The notes under the pieces: generated by a model
The model's database searches: none
What the model saw: the letters and a program-made list of their open reading frames with translations, nothing else
What the model was told of the DNA's origin: nothing
Part shown: one piece after another, positions 45,301-57,116 of the stretch
Layout of the letters: the number at the start of each line of letters is the position of its first letter
Position numbering within the stretch: the stretch's first letter is position 1
Program-made: the position numbers and the translations under genes
Assembly (NCBI GenBank): GCA_958450365.1
Contig: CAUEEP010000737.1
Span: 3,399,501 to 3,463,500, forward strand
Direction of reading: 5' to 3'
DNA length: 64,000 nucleotides
Source: Mesorhabditis belari
Lineage: Eukaryota > Nematoda > Chromadorea > Rhabditida > Rhabditidae

Positions 45301-47000
45301 TGTTTTGAGCACAAAGTACACTCAGAAAACACCCTGAGTGTACTTTGATGCTCAAACTGTGCAAACACCCTTCTTCTAGCGCATTTAATTACATTTTTTT
45401 GCTATATTTTAACGTAAACACCTTACAGTACCTTTTAGCATAAACGCTCATTTTCTAGTGCACTTAAATCTGTATTTTTCTTGCAACAACGTCTAGAGAA
45501 AGTTGAGCATTCAGTGCACGAGAAGGGGTATGTTTACAAGCTTTTGAAAGCACGCAAAGTACACTCAAATCTAAAGGGACAGCTTCATCTAAATTTGATC
45601 GCAAATTTCATCGTAAAGATACCCCTTCTCAAATTTCATCGTAAAGATACCCCATACCCCAGTCCAATTCATTTCCAAGCTTGTCCCCAGTTTGATTTCT
45701 TTTAAAAAAAAACCAAGAGATCATTGAAATTTCCCCGGAAAAGTTCTCTCACACGCGACTGTACTTTGTGCTAGTCGAATAGACAAAAAGAAAATTCCAA
45801 AACATGCGAAATTCCCGTGTCATACAGTTTTCCTTTTGCAAAAGTCACCCGATTCTTCCGAAAAAATTACGAATTTGGGGAAAAGCTTATCAGCTAGTTT
45901 ACACAGAATTGGAAGGAAATCTTAAAGAAGAAAAAAAATGAGGTGATTTAGAGATTGATAAATTAGCTATTGAAGATGACTATTAAAACAAGGATTCTTC
46001 TATGTAACAATGTAAGAACTGTGAAAAGTCAAACTTGTAGTCTTTTGTGGCCGCTCGATCACACAGCGCGTCAGTGATCTCGGTGGGTGTCGCCGCGTGA
46101 CCATGGATGTAGATATGAGCACCTGGAGTAGAGGGTAAACAAGTAGAAGCTATCATTATTGGTTATAAAAGGAAACGGTACATGTCGGTTATACATCCAC
46201 AGGGGACTCAAGACGGTTAAGCATCTCCATCCGAGTCTTCTCGGTTATCGATTCTCGTTCGACAGATCTAATGATCACTTCAGGCGAGCCTACTACTTCA
46301 CTGAACATAATCACCCCTCGAAAGTTGTCAGCTTCTTGCCTTAACCGAGACGAGTCTCTGTGGATGTATAACCGACAAGTACCAAAAAAACTATAACTAT
46401 AAACTAAACGGGATTGCTTTTGCTGTTCTGTTCATTTGCTCAATCTTTTCGATTGATTGTTTTGAGATTTATAAGAAAACTGGTAAAGAGTATAGAAATT
46501 CGCTCACAATCAATCAAGAATTAAATATTTTTGCATATTTTTTTTTTAATTGAAAACTTTCAAATGAAAAACCTGATTGAATTTCGGCGATCGCTTCATC
46601 AGCGCTCACGAATTTCGGTGTCGAGACACCAGAAATGGGGAAAGCTCGGCCATTTGGCGCAAACGGGACCCCATGGTTATGCCGAAAGATTTGAATCACT
46701 GAAATAATAAAGAATTTGAATATTTTATTCAAATTTTGAAGTCAACTCTTGCTAGTAAAAGCATGATAGTTTTCAGGGTGATGAGTAAAAGTTCAAGTTT
46801 TCGTAAAGGATAGCATACCTTGTCAACTCTTGTTATTTTTAAACCCAATCGATTTAAGCATAGTTCTAGAATTTGTGATTATCATCACCATTCTGTTCTC
46901 TCAAAATTTCTCAAAAATAGCTACACCATAAAAATAGGAAAATTAACAACAAAAATTTGAACAAACCTGGCACAAGATTGCGAAACTTTTTCCCAAACAT
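39626..47000 (-). CDS. Acetyl-CoA hydrolase / 4-hydroxybutyrate CoA-transferase family
   Basis: CoA-transferase-fold enzyme moving CoA between acetyl-CoA or succinyl-CoA and small acids, normally mitochondrial. Sixteen exons: 46967-47000, 46573-46698, 46035-46122, 45218-45279, 44515-44603, 44217-44307, 43185-43273, 42417-42519, 42256-42305, 42097-42195, 41726-41792, 41492-41574, 40836-40890, 40629-40756, 40438-40523 and 39626-39731. They sum to 1356 nt in phase (451 residues). A basic start (MFGKKFRNLVPVIQIFRHNH) could target mitochondria. Family blocks in order: HGHAATPTEITDAL, GAADYTPVFLVDIPKIF, VSPPDEHGYCSLGVDVDCT, AENLVDNGATLQLGIGGIP, HTELICDGILDLL, ACIEVDLTGQVVSDSIG (its Glu is the probable CoA-thioester residue), FGGQVDFITNACNGYDGKGK, RAHSHYIVTEHGIASLFGKS and KIAHPDDRASLEAAAFERL. 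It corresponds to the C. elegans acer-1 family. Introns are loaded with repeats. Confidence 0.95.
39947..40208. repeat. Minisatellite, 10-bp unit (TAGATTTGTC)n
   Basis: About 26 copies with TATATTTGTC and TAGGTTTGTC variants, in the last intron of the acetyl-CoA hydrolase gene. Confidence 0.95.
41089..41402 (-). pseudogene. tRNA-like halves separated by a 16-bp minisatellite
   Basis: On the minus strand a D-arm-like 5' piece (GGCCGACTGGCTAAGGGCC) and a T-arm-like 3' piece (GGTCAGGGGTTCGATCC) are separated by about 15 copies of a 16-bp unit, CTTCCTCAATCAAGCC (41142-41380). The halves sit where a tRNA intron would be, but stems are imperfect and no anticodon arm is left. It is probably a dead tRNA gene or tRNA-derived repeat. 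Confidence 0.4.
42356..42396. repeat. (AAT)n microsatellite
   Basis: About 13 AAT trinucleotides, intronic. Confidence 0.9.
42662..42746. repeat. Second array of the 16-bp unit CTTCCTCAATCAAGC
   Basis: Five copies with the same C/T variants as the 41.1-41.4 kb array, in a different intron of the same gene. Confidence 0.9.
43381..43967. mobile_element. Second copy of the ATTGGGTTGGTG foldback MITE plus a solo end
   Basis: 43381-43911 matches 8706-9236 in the opposite orientation, including the internal arms and the CTCACACTTGTCTCACACAC segment. A separate right end (GCAATTCACCAACCCAATA) lies at 43949-43967. Intronic in the acetyl-CoA hydrolase gene. Confidence 0.75.
44887..45090. mobile_element. 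Foldback MITE, GGTTATACATCTACAGGGAC ends (copy 1)
   Basis: About 200 bp; the left arm includes GACTCAAGACGGTTAAGC and the right arm GCTTAACCGTCTTGAGTC, with a centre containing AACATAATCACCCCTC. Intronic. Confidence 0.75.
46178..46383. mobile_element. Foldback MITE, GGTTATACATCCACAGGGGA ends (copy 2)
   Basis: Same element as 44887-45090, same orientation, about 90 percent alike by eye, in another intron of the same gene. The outermost word is TACTTGTCGGTTATACATCC on the right arm. Confidence 0.75.
46754..46820 (-). pseudogene. Fragment of the nuclear receptor ligand-domain exon
   Basis: Reads (minus) YPLRKLELL then TLKTIMLL, a diverged, 10-bp-deleted copy of the 49380-49473 exon of the downstream nuclear receptor gene ([20 protein letters not shown]). 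It lies in the first intron of the acetyl-CoA hydrolase gene. Confidence 0.6.
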
Positions 47001-47432
47001 GCCCGGAAATCGCCCAGAAGGAGTGGATTGGCCAAAAGAAAAAACGCACGTTCAAACGAATTGGAGAAAGAGAGGAATTCGAATTTCACTGATAGAAAAA
47101 TAGAAAAAGAAAAACAATGAAAAAAAAAATAACGTTTTAATAAAGAGAAGAGATAAAGAGATCTGGAAAAGGGGAGAAAAATGTACAAGAAAATGTACAA
47201 AACAAGAAAAAGGCAGACAGAGATAAAGGAGGTGTTTTGTTGAATGCAAAGATTACAATTTAACAGTTCGAAAGTTCTGAAGAGAGTTTAAAAAGAAAGA
47301 TTAAGAAGAAATGATCAAGTCAATTCAAATTAAGATACAAGCCTTTAAAAAGAGGACTTCGAAAAGAAAAAGTGACAAGAAAAATGAAAAAGGATTGATT
47401 TAAGAGACAGAAATTGAAGGTACTATGATTTT

Positions 47433-47567
47433 TGGCTGCCACACTTAAATGGCAGCCTTAAATTTTTGGCTGCCACACTTAAATTCGTTTAACCAACGCA
47501 AAGTTGCTATCAGAAAAGCCACTTTACATTGGTTAGATCAATTTGCATTTAAGTGTGACTGGCAAAA
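47433..47567. mobile_element. Small foldback, TTTTTGGCTGCCACACTTAAA ends
   Basis: TTTTTGGCTGCCACACTTAAA occurs twice directly (47434 and 47467), and the reverse complement ATTTAAGTGTGACTGGCAAAAA follows at 47546-47567. Confidence 0.5.
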
Positions 47568-47569
47568 AA

Positions 47570-48649
47570 AGTCGCAAGTGTCAAATTGATAAACTCAACA
47601 AAATCGAAAAGATACAAGATCTCAAAAAGAGAAGAGTTTTCGAAGGTTTGGAAGATTTGAAAGAATCTGTTTTAAAAAGACGATAAGATTAAGAAAGATA
47701 TAAAATATGAAAGGTTTATAAAAGAGATTGTTAAAGAGACAGACTCTAAAGATGACTTATTGATGAGAAACAGAAAACAGTCTTTTTCTTTCCCCATTTT
47801 TTGCCCCCGTTTATCCATTGCCTTTCCTCTCCTCTGATTGAATACGGTGATATCGCCGAGATGAGACATATCAAGAGAGATATCGAGAAATTGAGAGAAA
47901 ACCGAGAAGAGAATTTAGGCCAAAGAGGATCATTTGTGAGAGTGGGAGGTGAATGAATGGATCTGACTGATCTCTTCAATTCATTCTAAATCGATGAGGC
48001 GGTTCATCAAACATATGATTTTAGAAAAATGTTAGCAAGGCTTGCTTGACATATCTTTTTTCGAAGTCCTAATGAAAAGTTTTCATGGTTCAAAAGTATC
48101 TATTTTTTGACAAGGAATCGACAACAAAAATCCACTGCTATAAGAGTCTCTTGGTCAATGCTCTTTTTGATCAAAAAGAAAAAAAGCTACCTCACACTGG
48201 GACAATGGGACAAGACAAGAATTACACTCGTAGTCAGGGTAAAATGGATAAAGAAGTTCACCGAACTATTAAAGAACCTAAACGCAATGTTTGGCCTCCT
48301 TTGTTTTACCGAAAACGAAGTTTTGGGACCCATCTGTTTCAATTAGCCACTATTTTTGCCTCACTTTTTCTTTCTAATGTTTAACTAAAAGCTTTTCTCA
48401 TTTTCTGTTTGCTCGTAATTTCAAAATTAACTAATACGGATCAATTTTATTTAACTCACTGGGAAAAATACGTTCAAAGTTCAAAGATCTTGAAGCATAA
48501 AATTTGAGCAAGAGGAAAATGGCTGAACATTGGAACATTGAAACAAAGAAAATTAGCACGTGTAGTTCTAATTTCGTCAAATTAAACTTAACAATAATAA
48601 CAATTTTAGTGAAAAGATGCGAAACATAGTTAAAAATGGCCTACTAAGG
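47570..48649. other. Intergenic, no gene supported
   Basis: Purine-rich sequence between the acetyl-CoA hydrolase start and the nuclear receptor stop. Open frames here lack splice or homology support. Confidence 0.4.
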
Positions 48650-51600
48650 TCATTCTTCGGTGTTGAAAAGAAGTTGAGTGGAGATCCGGTCGAATTGAAC
48701 GATATTGAAGAGGCGCATCACCTGGGATTGAAACGGATTTTTAGAAATAATAATTCATAGTTTGACACCATTTTCACTCTTACTTTTGACTTGATGCTAC
48801 CAAATATTTTAATTCAATCAACTAATCAACAGCCTAGAAAGTTCGTACAACAACTAAAATCCAACCTGATAACTCTCGAGCATAGCAGCCGCTGCCGAGC
48901 TGATTCCCGAAATCATCAACACCACGTTTCCAAATCGTTCTTAAAGGAATAAATTTAAAACGACTTTCTAAATACAACAAACCTTCATGATTGGTCATAT
49001 TTACACTTTCATAGTATTTGAAGAGTGAAGCAATCACCTAAAGACATTAAATACAATTTAGTCCTAAATAAACCCACTTGATTCTTGAAATGAGCACATC
49101 GTTTCCTCGATTCGTCACACAAGTCGGACTGGTCTTCTAAATTTAAAAAATAGCTATTCAACTTTTCCTTTCAAAAAAACAAGTGCTGTTCTTAATCAAA
49201 ATTATCAAAGCACACGGGGGTTTAAGCTCAATCTCACACAAACAAACCGTATAAGCGTCTTGAAGACGCGTCCAATTCACAATCTAAAGGTCGAATTCGG
49301 TTTTGCTTCAATTAATTTTGCTATTTGCGTTTATTTACGAATTAGCCTCATTCTTTAGGCTATCTCTTTAAACCCTCACCATTTTGAGTTGTACCACACT
49401 GTAAAAGCATGATGATCTTCAGGGTAACGAGTTCGGCAGGTAAAAGTTGAAGTTTTCGTAAGGGATCACATACCTAAAAAGCAAATTTAGATAGTACAAG
49501 GCTTAATATTATTCGCACAACTGCTTATATTTCATACAAGCACTCAAGAAGCCAAGGGCTTACTGTATCCAAAATATTATTTGAGTCAGTAATGATCGAT
49601 TTGTTTTTGTTATCCTGTACTCATCAAGCCGAAATCGACTTAGTCATTAGGCGTTCTCTAATTTCAGAGAAAACATCGCCCGTTAAAGTTTCCTGGACTG
49701 AAAGGGGCGATTTGACAAATTGCTCGTCATTGACCTGATAAAATGGCTTTTCACGCCTATGAAAACGGATATCCCCAGTCACCAACCCTTCTCCGCTCGG
49801 AAAAACATGAGCAAACTTATTTTTCTACTCGTTTTTCTATTCAACGTAGGAAATACTGGTACGATCAGGTGGGATAGTTTTTACTTATACAGAACAAATC
49901 GTTTAGAGCGAAACGGGGGTATGGTTATGGTGGTTCCGGTTCATATAGATCTCAAAACTACAATAACTATAACCAATTCGAAAACTATAATAATGGCTAT
50001 TATCAACAATCGAATCTTGGTGGATATGGGCGGAATAGCTATGGCTCGATGGATCCATCTCGTGGGCAAGGGATCTACAGTGAATACAGCAATTATTATC
50101 AGAACTATCCTCCCCAAAATGGGTACAAATCATATGGAATGCAAAGTAAACGTTTTTGATTATTTGGGTATAGAAATATTTTAGCTAACACCTATCAACC
50201 AGGAAATAACTATGTCCCCCAGCCGCAATACCCTAAACAAGTTGGATTCAATGGTCCACAACCGTTTCCCCCAGTTCAAACTGGATTCATCAATCAGCCA
50301 CCAGCATTCCCTCCATCGATAAACCCAGGATTTGCTGCTGATCTGAAACCCGAAACGAAGCCACTACCGCCACCTCCTCAACCGGTAAGTCTATGTCTGA
50401 TATTTGATCCAATTAAATCGTACTCCAGGTTCTGCCGTCAAACGTTCCTGTGATTCATGGAACACAAACCCTGGTACCCGATCCAACTCCGTCACCAGCT
50501 CAAGAGGAAATCCCACCAATTAATGGCTTTGCTGGTAACTTGGGACCCGTACAAAAGCCACCAGATGCTTCTGATTCGTGTTTTGCGGGTGAACCGTGTC
50601 GTGTGCCCCAATTGGAAACGACAGTCTTCCCGCCAACTATACAACCAAATATGCCTGATCCTTCGCAAATCGAACCTGGCACTCCACCAATTCCTGGTCC
50701 ATTCCCCGACATCACTCCGTCAGTTAATGCTATACCACCTGACATAACCCCGGTACCTTCATTTGCGCCCGATCTTGCACCACCAAACGGCTTTTCGCCT
50801 CCACCCTTTCCCGATATTATCCTGTCTCCGTCAGCCGGTTCTATCAGTGAAGGTTTGCTTGAAAAATCCACACGATAACTTAAATTATTTAGGCTCAAAC
50901 GTGAGCCAGTCACCGAGTGACCCTACCGTTACTTCAACACCAATTTTAATGAATCCTCCACCAATACCTACTGAAAATGCTCCATCTAATCTCCCATCCT
51001 CCCCAACAGAGACATCTTGGACTGATTCACAAGATGATGCGGTCAAAAAAGGACTTGCAATTAACTCAAAATAAATTCACCTCATCAATGCAACATTCGG
51101 TCATTTGTTTGTAGAGTTTCTCCTGCCTCCATTTCCGATCTTCCGGAATTTCATCCTAAATTTAGAATTTATCATCTTTCACGTTGCAATGAATAAAGCT
51201 TTAAACGGTGATTTAATAATGTTGGCAAGTTGCATCGATGCAATAAAAAATAGTTAAAAATTTGCTGTTACCTGATTAGCTAAAGCAGCCACATTCCTTG
51301 GCATACAACTTCCATTAGGGTAGAGCCATGCATTCATAACATCAGTCGTCGCCGTGTAGTAGCCGAGCTCGAGAATGTGATAAGGCATCGCAAAGCGCTA
51401 AAAAGTGTTCCATTAAGTTTGCGAAAAAATTATAGACTCACTTTTATTAAAGCTTCTTTCTCTTTCAGGGCAAGATTAACAAAGACGGGAAGAGAGTTGG
51501 CCCATTGGATCATCGCCTGAAAATCTTCGCGCTACAAAACGAATGAGCAACAACAAATCGTACCTGCATATCAAATTGTGTAATAATGTAGACATCACGC

Positions 51601-54000
51601 GCCAAAATTATCCTCCGACCAATATCATCCTGTAAATGTGTCTTATTTACTAAAAATAATTCAAAATTACGTCCTCCTTGTGCGATTTCTCATCTTGATA
51701 CGCAAGCTTTCTAGCATCCTCATCGGCTTTGATCCATTCTCCCTAAAGAAAATGAATTTTAGAAAGGACCAAAATTTTAGAACATTTTTAGTTACCTTTT
51801 TCTCTCTGATGAACATATCGATGTGGGTCAAACGGCCCATCAGCTCGAGGTGCTCCCCACTTGATGTATCACTACCTGATGGACTCACTTGCCCACTAGG
51901 GCTATCATTTTGGACGGCTGGCGGCTAAACAATGAATTTATTAGTGTTCTCATAAACAAATACTTGTTCTAAATCTTAACTCCTACACGACAACGGCCAA
52001 TATTATAAATGCATGGCTTTACCCTAATGCTTGTTCAATTGCTAAATAGAATGCTATTTTTGGTCAGCTAAAGGAAACCTCTTTGTTCTCAACTCCTTTC
52101 CCTTTTCCACTAATTCTTCGCTGATATTTCCGAAAACCGATGAGATCACGTCGTGGTTGAAGAGCTAAATATGAAATAGAAACTTGCCAAAGGAAAACAA
52201 AATTACCTTCAATTTTCATACCAACTTCGAAACATCTTCTCAATCGACAAGATCGACAAATTTTCTTCGCGTTCTCTTCGGGCGAACAGGCACCATTTCT
52301 CTGACATTCGTCGGTTTGCTTTTGCACGATGGCTCTATAAACAAATTTACTTATTTCACTATATTTAAATTCTACCTACCGTCGGAAAAATGTTTTACAT
52401 CCAAGACAAGCGACCACTCCATAATGTTTTCCATATGAAGGTTCTGCACAAATGAGGCACGGTCCAATAAATGCTAAAAAGAACATTCGAACCAAATGAC
52501 CGCAAATTTCATGTGTAACTTTGAATTCATTCTTAAAATTTGATAAGACAATGCGACAATGCAACAATTAAACGCACCTTTAACCTTTCCTCCTTGTGAC
52601 TCGTTTGTGACGTTCAGCGATATCAGTGGAACTTCCTCATATTTCTCGAGCAAGTCCATCGGCTGAAAAGAAATTGATCGTTTTTTGAAGTCGATGAACA
52701 CACAAAGTTCAACAAGAAGTATTTAAGCAAGGAAGGGATGTGACCTTTTTTCATAAAGATTTTTAAAGTTGAGGAGCCCATGTTCCAAAGCTGTTGAACT
52801 TTTCTCATAATCTAAGCTCGTAATCGAAATAACTTTACGTTCACACAATCAAAAATTTGATTAGCTCAATTAATTTCTCGAACTTCATAATTTAAAACCG
52901 TGACTTGATGGTTAAATTTGCGCTATCTAGTGAGTACAAAATAATGAAGTCATGCGAGGACTTTTTGGCCTGAAGTTTGTATGCAAAAATTTGACCAAAA
53001 AACGATAAGGGGAACAGAGAAATTTTTTGCGGGTGTAACTGGTCAGAGGGGAGGACACGAGAGAACGCACACAGAGCACCCAAACTAGAACATCCGAGTA
53101 AAATGGGGCACCATTTAGCGTTTAAGGAATAGTTAAAATGCTCACCTCCTTTTTTACCTTCCTATCTGCTCTACTACCGCGCCATGGTTTCAACCTCTAA
53201 AATTTAAATACATCAAGAAAATGGACTTTTTTAATAATCCAAATTTTAATACCTTGTTACGCGTCTTCCAGTCATTATGATTGTTCATGATATCGAATTT
53301 GGGCGAATCATTAGCTGATAACAATGTCTATAAAAGAAGAAAGATTAAATATTGCAACTTATAGATCATGTTGCTGACAAGTGACATCTCAACTATTTCT
53401 CATGTAGTTACTTGTAATTTTTCGTTTGCTAATCTGATTTTTCTATTTATTCAGTAATAAATAGAATCAGTACAACAACAGGCACAAAACCAGTAAACTA
53501 ATTAAACGCTCACCAAATCGTGTTTCTTATCCACTTTATTTATCGTTTCTTCACATCGCAGCACAACGTTTAGGGCAGCTAAAGATACATCATCCACTAT
53601 AGTCGCAAAAAGACCAACTTTTCTTCAGCAGATCAGCTTTCTTTAATCCATCTTGGCTTATATCGACGATTGGGCTTGCATTTGAATTAAGTGCAATCTA
53701 AACAGCGTAGATAGTAAACACCGAAAAGCTACCACGTTTTCATTGTTTGAAGCTAAATCCACAGTTCCATCATTTTCCACAATAACTTCGTCGATGATCT
53801 CAAATGGTTCCAAATCCAGCATTTCAGCTAAACCTATGATTGTCGCTTGAGTTTGGATTGAAAAAGAAACAGAAATCGTAAAGATACACAAAATGCTCAA
53901 ATAAAAGCACCAAAAATTAAAATTATGTTTAGCTCGCTTAAAACTCTGCGAGTTTACACTCGCTTCCAAACATAATCTTATTTTTCACATAAGCTGCCAT
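48650..54000 (-). CDS. Nuclear hormone receptor (nematode NHR)
   Basis: Ligand-type transcription factor. Twenty-two exons from ATG 54000 to TGA 48650 total 1749 nt in phase (582 residues): 53958-54000, 53733-53827, 53619-53697, 53514-53578, 53253-53327, 53146-53196, 52578-52662, 52380-52473, 52207-52334, 52079-52164, 51796-51924, 51671-51742, 51564-51629, 51442-51531, 51272-51397, 51081-51155, 49380-49473, 49248-49283, 49078-49136, 48983-49037, 48866-48939 and 48650-48721. The acidic N-terminal region (about 165 residues) ends in RKVKKEP. The DNA-binding domain has [20 protein letters not shown] with CKTFFRR (P-box CLGCK) and a second finger ending [15 protein letters not shown] linker is followed by a ligand-domain: [59 protein letters not shown] and a C-terminal [14 protein letters not shown], like an AF-2 helix. 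A secreted-protein gene is nested in the intron 49474-51080. Confidence 0.93.
49807..51074 (+). CDS. Secreted Gly/Tyr/Asn- then Pro-rich protein, nested gene
   Basis: Five exons: 49807-49845, 49893-50145, 50185-50384, 50429-50852 and 50893-51074, 1098 nt in phase (365 residues). The start [13 protein letters not shown] is a signal peptide; RAKR follows, a possible furin-type site. Then come about 80 residues rich in Gly, Tyr, Asn and Ser ([19 protein letters not shown]), then a long Pro-rich region with [20 protein letters not shown] repeats and a single CFAGEPC pair of cysteines, ending KKGLAINSK. It lies entirely within an intron of the nuclear receptor on the opposite strand, ending 6 bp from the receptor exon 51081-51155. 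It is probably a cuticle, eggshell or mucus-like structural protein; no family is recognised. Confidence 0.8.
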
Positions 54001-54540
54001 TATAATCCCTTAATTATATTACTTTACCGAGATTTGAACAATTCATTTGACCACTATTAGAAACAAAACGTAATTTTTCCACTTTTAAAATTGTACAGAA
54101 TGAAAAATCTTCAAAACAAAAGCCTTTTATACTTAAAATATCCACGTTTTAGTGTTGGACAGACTACGGTATCCGGCGCAACTTCTACGAGAAATACACC
54201 TCTTCTAGATTCAATGAAGAAATTTGTTAAATTAATTATTTTTTCCATTCAACAATGAGCAGACATTGCAAACCTTTTCAAGATCGCTCATATTTCATTT
54301 TTCGCCAAGACCTCACTTTTAGACCTTCTTAAAAAACAATTATTGGTGTTTGCTAGTTTTTATCAAATGTATTTTTGAGAAAAGAACGACATTTATTCAA
54401 TATGCATAGAAATTGATAGAACAACGGGCTGCTCATTAAAACAAACAATGAATAAATATTCTCAATCAAATACGTATAAGATCACAAAACGTAGCTAACT
54501 TTAAACAAAACGAAGGAGATAAACAAAAATTGTGAAAGGC
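54001..54540. other. Intergenic between receptor start and CYK-4 3' end
   Basis: Presumed promoter region of the receptor gene and 3' flank of the upstream CYK-4-type gene, both minus. No conserved element recognised. Confidence 0.4.
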
Positions 54541-57116
54541 TTAGCATGGATCATCGAATAGCATGCCCGGACGCCGACGAGGAGTAAAGCCGAGTTCCAG
54601 TTCTTGTCGTTCCGGAGTCGATATTGGGCCCAAAATACTTCTACAACCAGAAAATCATTCATTTAAGTAAACCAGTTACCGATCCATTGGCAGGTGTGGA
54701 GTGTCCCGAGCATTTTCAATCCTCGAGTGTTCAGTGGTTCGCATCGTGACCGTGCCTCGACCTGTCGTTGAATAAAGAAGCTCCTCCCATTCTTTCTAGA
54801 GCAAAAATTCAATCAAGAAAAAGCAAAAAATCAAACCGTTGGTTTGGAAAGTAGAGCAATGACGACACCTTCATGTCTCTTTGAATCTGCTTGTGCAGAA
54901 GCCAAATCAACTCCGATCGCAAAAGGACCCACCTAAACAACACACTATAAAAAAATTTCTGATTAACCGACCACAGAAGGAGCCACGCAGCGTGCTATGT
55001 TTTCGATCGGCATCTTGTTGAGTTCCTGTCGGCCAGCCACTTTTTGCCAATGAATTGATAAATAGGCCAGCGTATCGCGATGAGGTTGCGGAAGATCACG
55101 GATGGCCTTGTTTAATGAATCTATATTGTTGCGAATAGCTGCTTCTACAAACTCGGCGCGAGATGAACGTGGTATTAGTGGATCCTAAATGAGCAAATTA
55201 AACGCAAAAGCGTTTAAAGCGTTTAACGCGCTACAACAAACCTTGAGCTCTCGCAAAAATTGTTTGATACAGTCCGTGATTACTTCTGGATCGAAGAGCT
55301 CCATCTTAGGAATTGCACGCGATGTCTTCAGTTCATTCAGCAAGCGTATGCTCTAAATAAGAAGCGTGAAAATCTACTTTTATTAACACTAAAAGACCTG
55401 TTGCTTTAAGCCAGGAATCCGATAAAGTCCCTCATAAGTTAGGCATCCACGACGCTCAAGAGCCTAAGACGATTCATAATAAAAACGAACAAATGTTTCA
55501 CGTACAGTGACACAATGGATGATTGGGAACGGAATCATCGGAGCAGTTGATGGGCAGTAGTCTTGAATCCTCATTCCCTCATTGCGAGTTCTCGTTGGCG
55601 TCTTAGGCGTTCGAGGTACACATGGAAGAGCCAAACGTTGCCTAAATAATGAGATATTGAAAGCAAAAGCAAAGTTAGCCTACTTGCAACTTTCATGTGT
55701 GTACTGGTGACAATCAGTGCATCGAAGAGACGGGCGGCCAGCAAAGTAAATTGACCCATTGCACACATCACACGACGTAATCCAAATTTGAATCATGAAG
55801 AAAATCCATTTAATTGATAAGTTACCTTAATGATTGAGTTTACTTTCACAAAGCTGTGCTTCCTTTCTTCGAGTGGACGACCACCTGTCCAAGCTGGGCC
55901 AACGTTGCGGCGCCTAAATTTAAAACGTTCCTTAAGAGTTACGCAAGACTTACAAATCAATACTGCTTGTTGCTATCGTTGGTGTTAGCACCTTTCGCTG
56001 TTCATGCTTTAGTAGCTCGTCGGCGCTGAGGCTGCGATTGAAAGTGCGCCGAGTTTCAGTTCCGGTGAATCTTTGTTTCTAAAATTGGATGAGTAAATAT
56101 AAATATGATCATTTTTACCGCCTCTTGCTCCATAACGAATGGTTTGTTGATTAGCTTTCGTTGAGCCGCAGTGATATTGGAGCGTTTTCGCGGCAACGGC
56201 TCGTCTTCGTCATTCTTCACCTCCTCGGGAATTCCAATGACTTTGCTTCTTGAGCGCTTTCCACCAATCGCCATGTGAGCTGATCGACTACGACGCTTCT
56301 GAACGGGGGCGATAGGCATTCCTTGACGATAATACGAGACCATTCTAAAGAGGAAAGCTTATAACAAAGACACTTTTCATTTTTACCGGCTATGTTCAGA
56401 ACTTGAAAGGTCTTCGGAGTAATTTGTGTCATCGTAGCTGGCTTCTGAAGGAGGGCTGTCATCCAATGAAGGCATCGGGCCGCGATTCTCATGCATATTT
56501 CTAAAAACACAAAGACTATTTTGCTCAAAACATGGTGTCTACCTGCTATGTGTGCGGCAAATTTTACGCTCATCTTCCAAGAAGGCTAACTGTTGTCGAT
56601 CGGCTTCCGATAACTTGAGCAACTCTGTCTTCAGTATTTCTTGCACCATCTTGAATTTCAGCTCCTTGTCCTTGACGTCCGCCTTCAATTGATTGTTTTC
56701 GGTGAGTTGAGATGCAAGTTGACTTCGGGCGTCCTTCAGCTCGGCCTCCAAGTTGCGGATCCGGTTGTCTCGATTCCTAAACAAACGCTTTATTGTAACC
56801 TATTTTATTGCAACAGTAAAAATATCCTTTTCAGACTACTTACAGAAGTGTTTCCTCGAGTTTTTCAATTTGTTCGGTTACGAGTCTGCGCGCCTTTTCC
56901 TCATTGACGAATTTTCCATAAAATTTCTCAGCTACATTGATGAGGTGCAGAAGATCTAAAGACAAAGTTAGTATTCCGCTACTCTTTCACTTTATACAAA
57001 CTCAAATACTCACCAAATTCAAACTGGTTCGACAAGAGATTGTTCTTGTTTCTGTTGAAATTGAAAATATCCTTAAGTACATCTTGCGAAAATGCGCTGC
57101 AAGCAGCTTCCTCCAT
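54541..57116 (-). CDS. cyk-4: CYK-4 / MgcRacGAP, centralspindlin RhoGAP
   Basis: With a kinesin-6 partner this protein forms centralspindlin, bundles midzone microtubules and activates Ect2/Rho for cytokinesis. Fifteen exons: 57014-57116, 56844-56955, 56543-56776, 56387-56500, 56119-56344, 55954-56078, 55826-55913, 55684-55781, 55506-55641, 55398-55463, 55242-55352, 54972-55184, 54837-54932, 54680-54795 and 54541-54640. They total 1938 nt (645 residues). Order: N-terminal helix and coiled coil (about residues 35-145), Ser/acidic linker, basic segment with KRSRSKVIGIP, C1 domain (H, CDVCNG, CTDCHQYTHESC), and RhoGAP domain with HCVTALERRG, arginine-finger motif GLYRIPG, FLRELKDPLIP, LPQPHRDTLAYLSIH and VAPSVVG. 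The tail is basic. The intron between exons 55826-55913 and 55684-55781 has no AG acceptor; the frame needs a TTTGG 3' splice site. Confidence 0.93.

Noticed and set aside
50500..50913. Minus-strand Gly/Ser-rich 137-codon frame
   Set aside because: Antisense shadow of the Pro-rich exons of the nested secreted protein.
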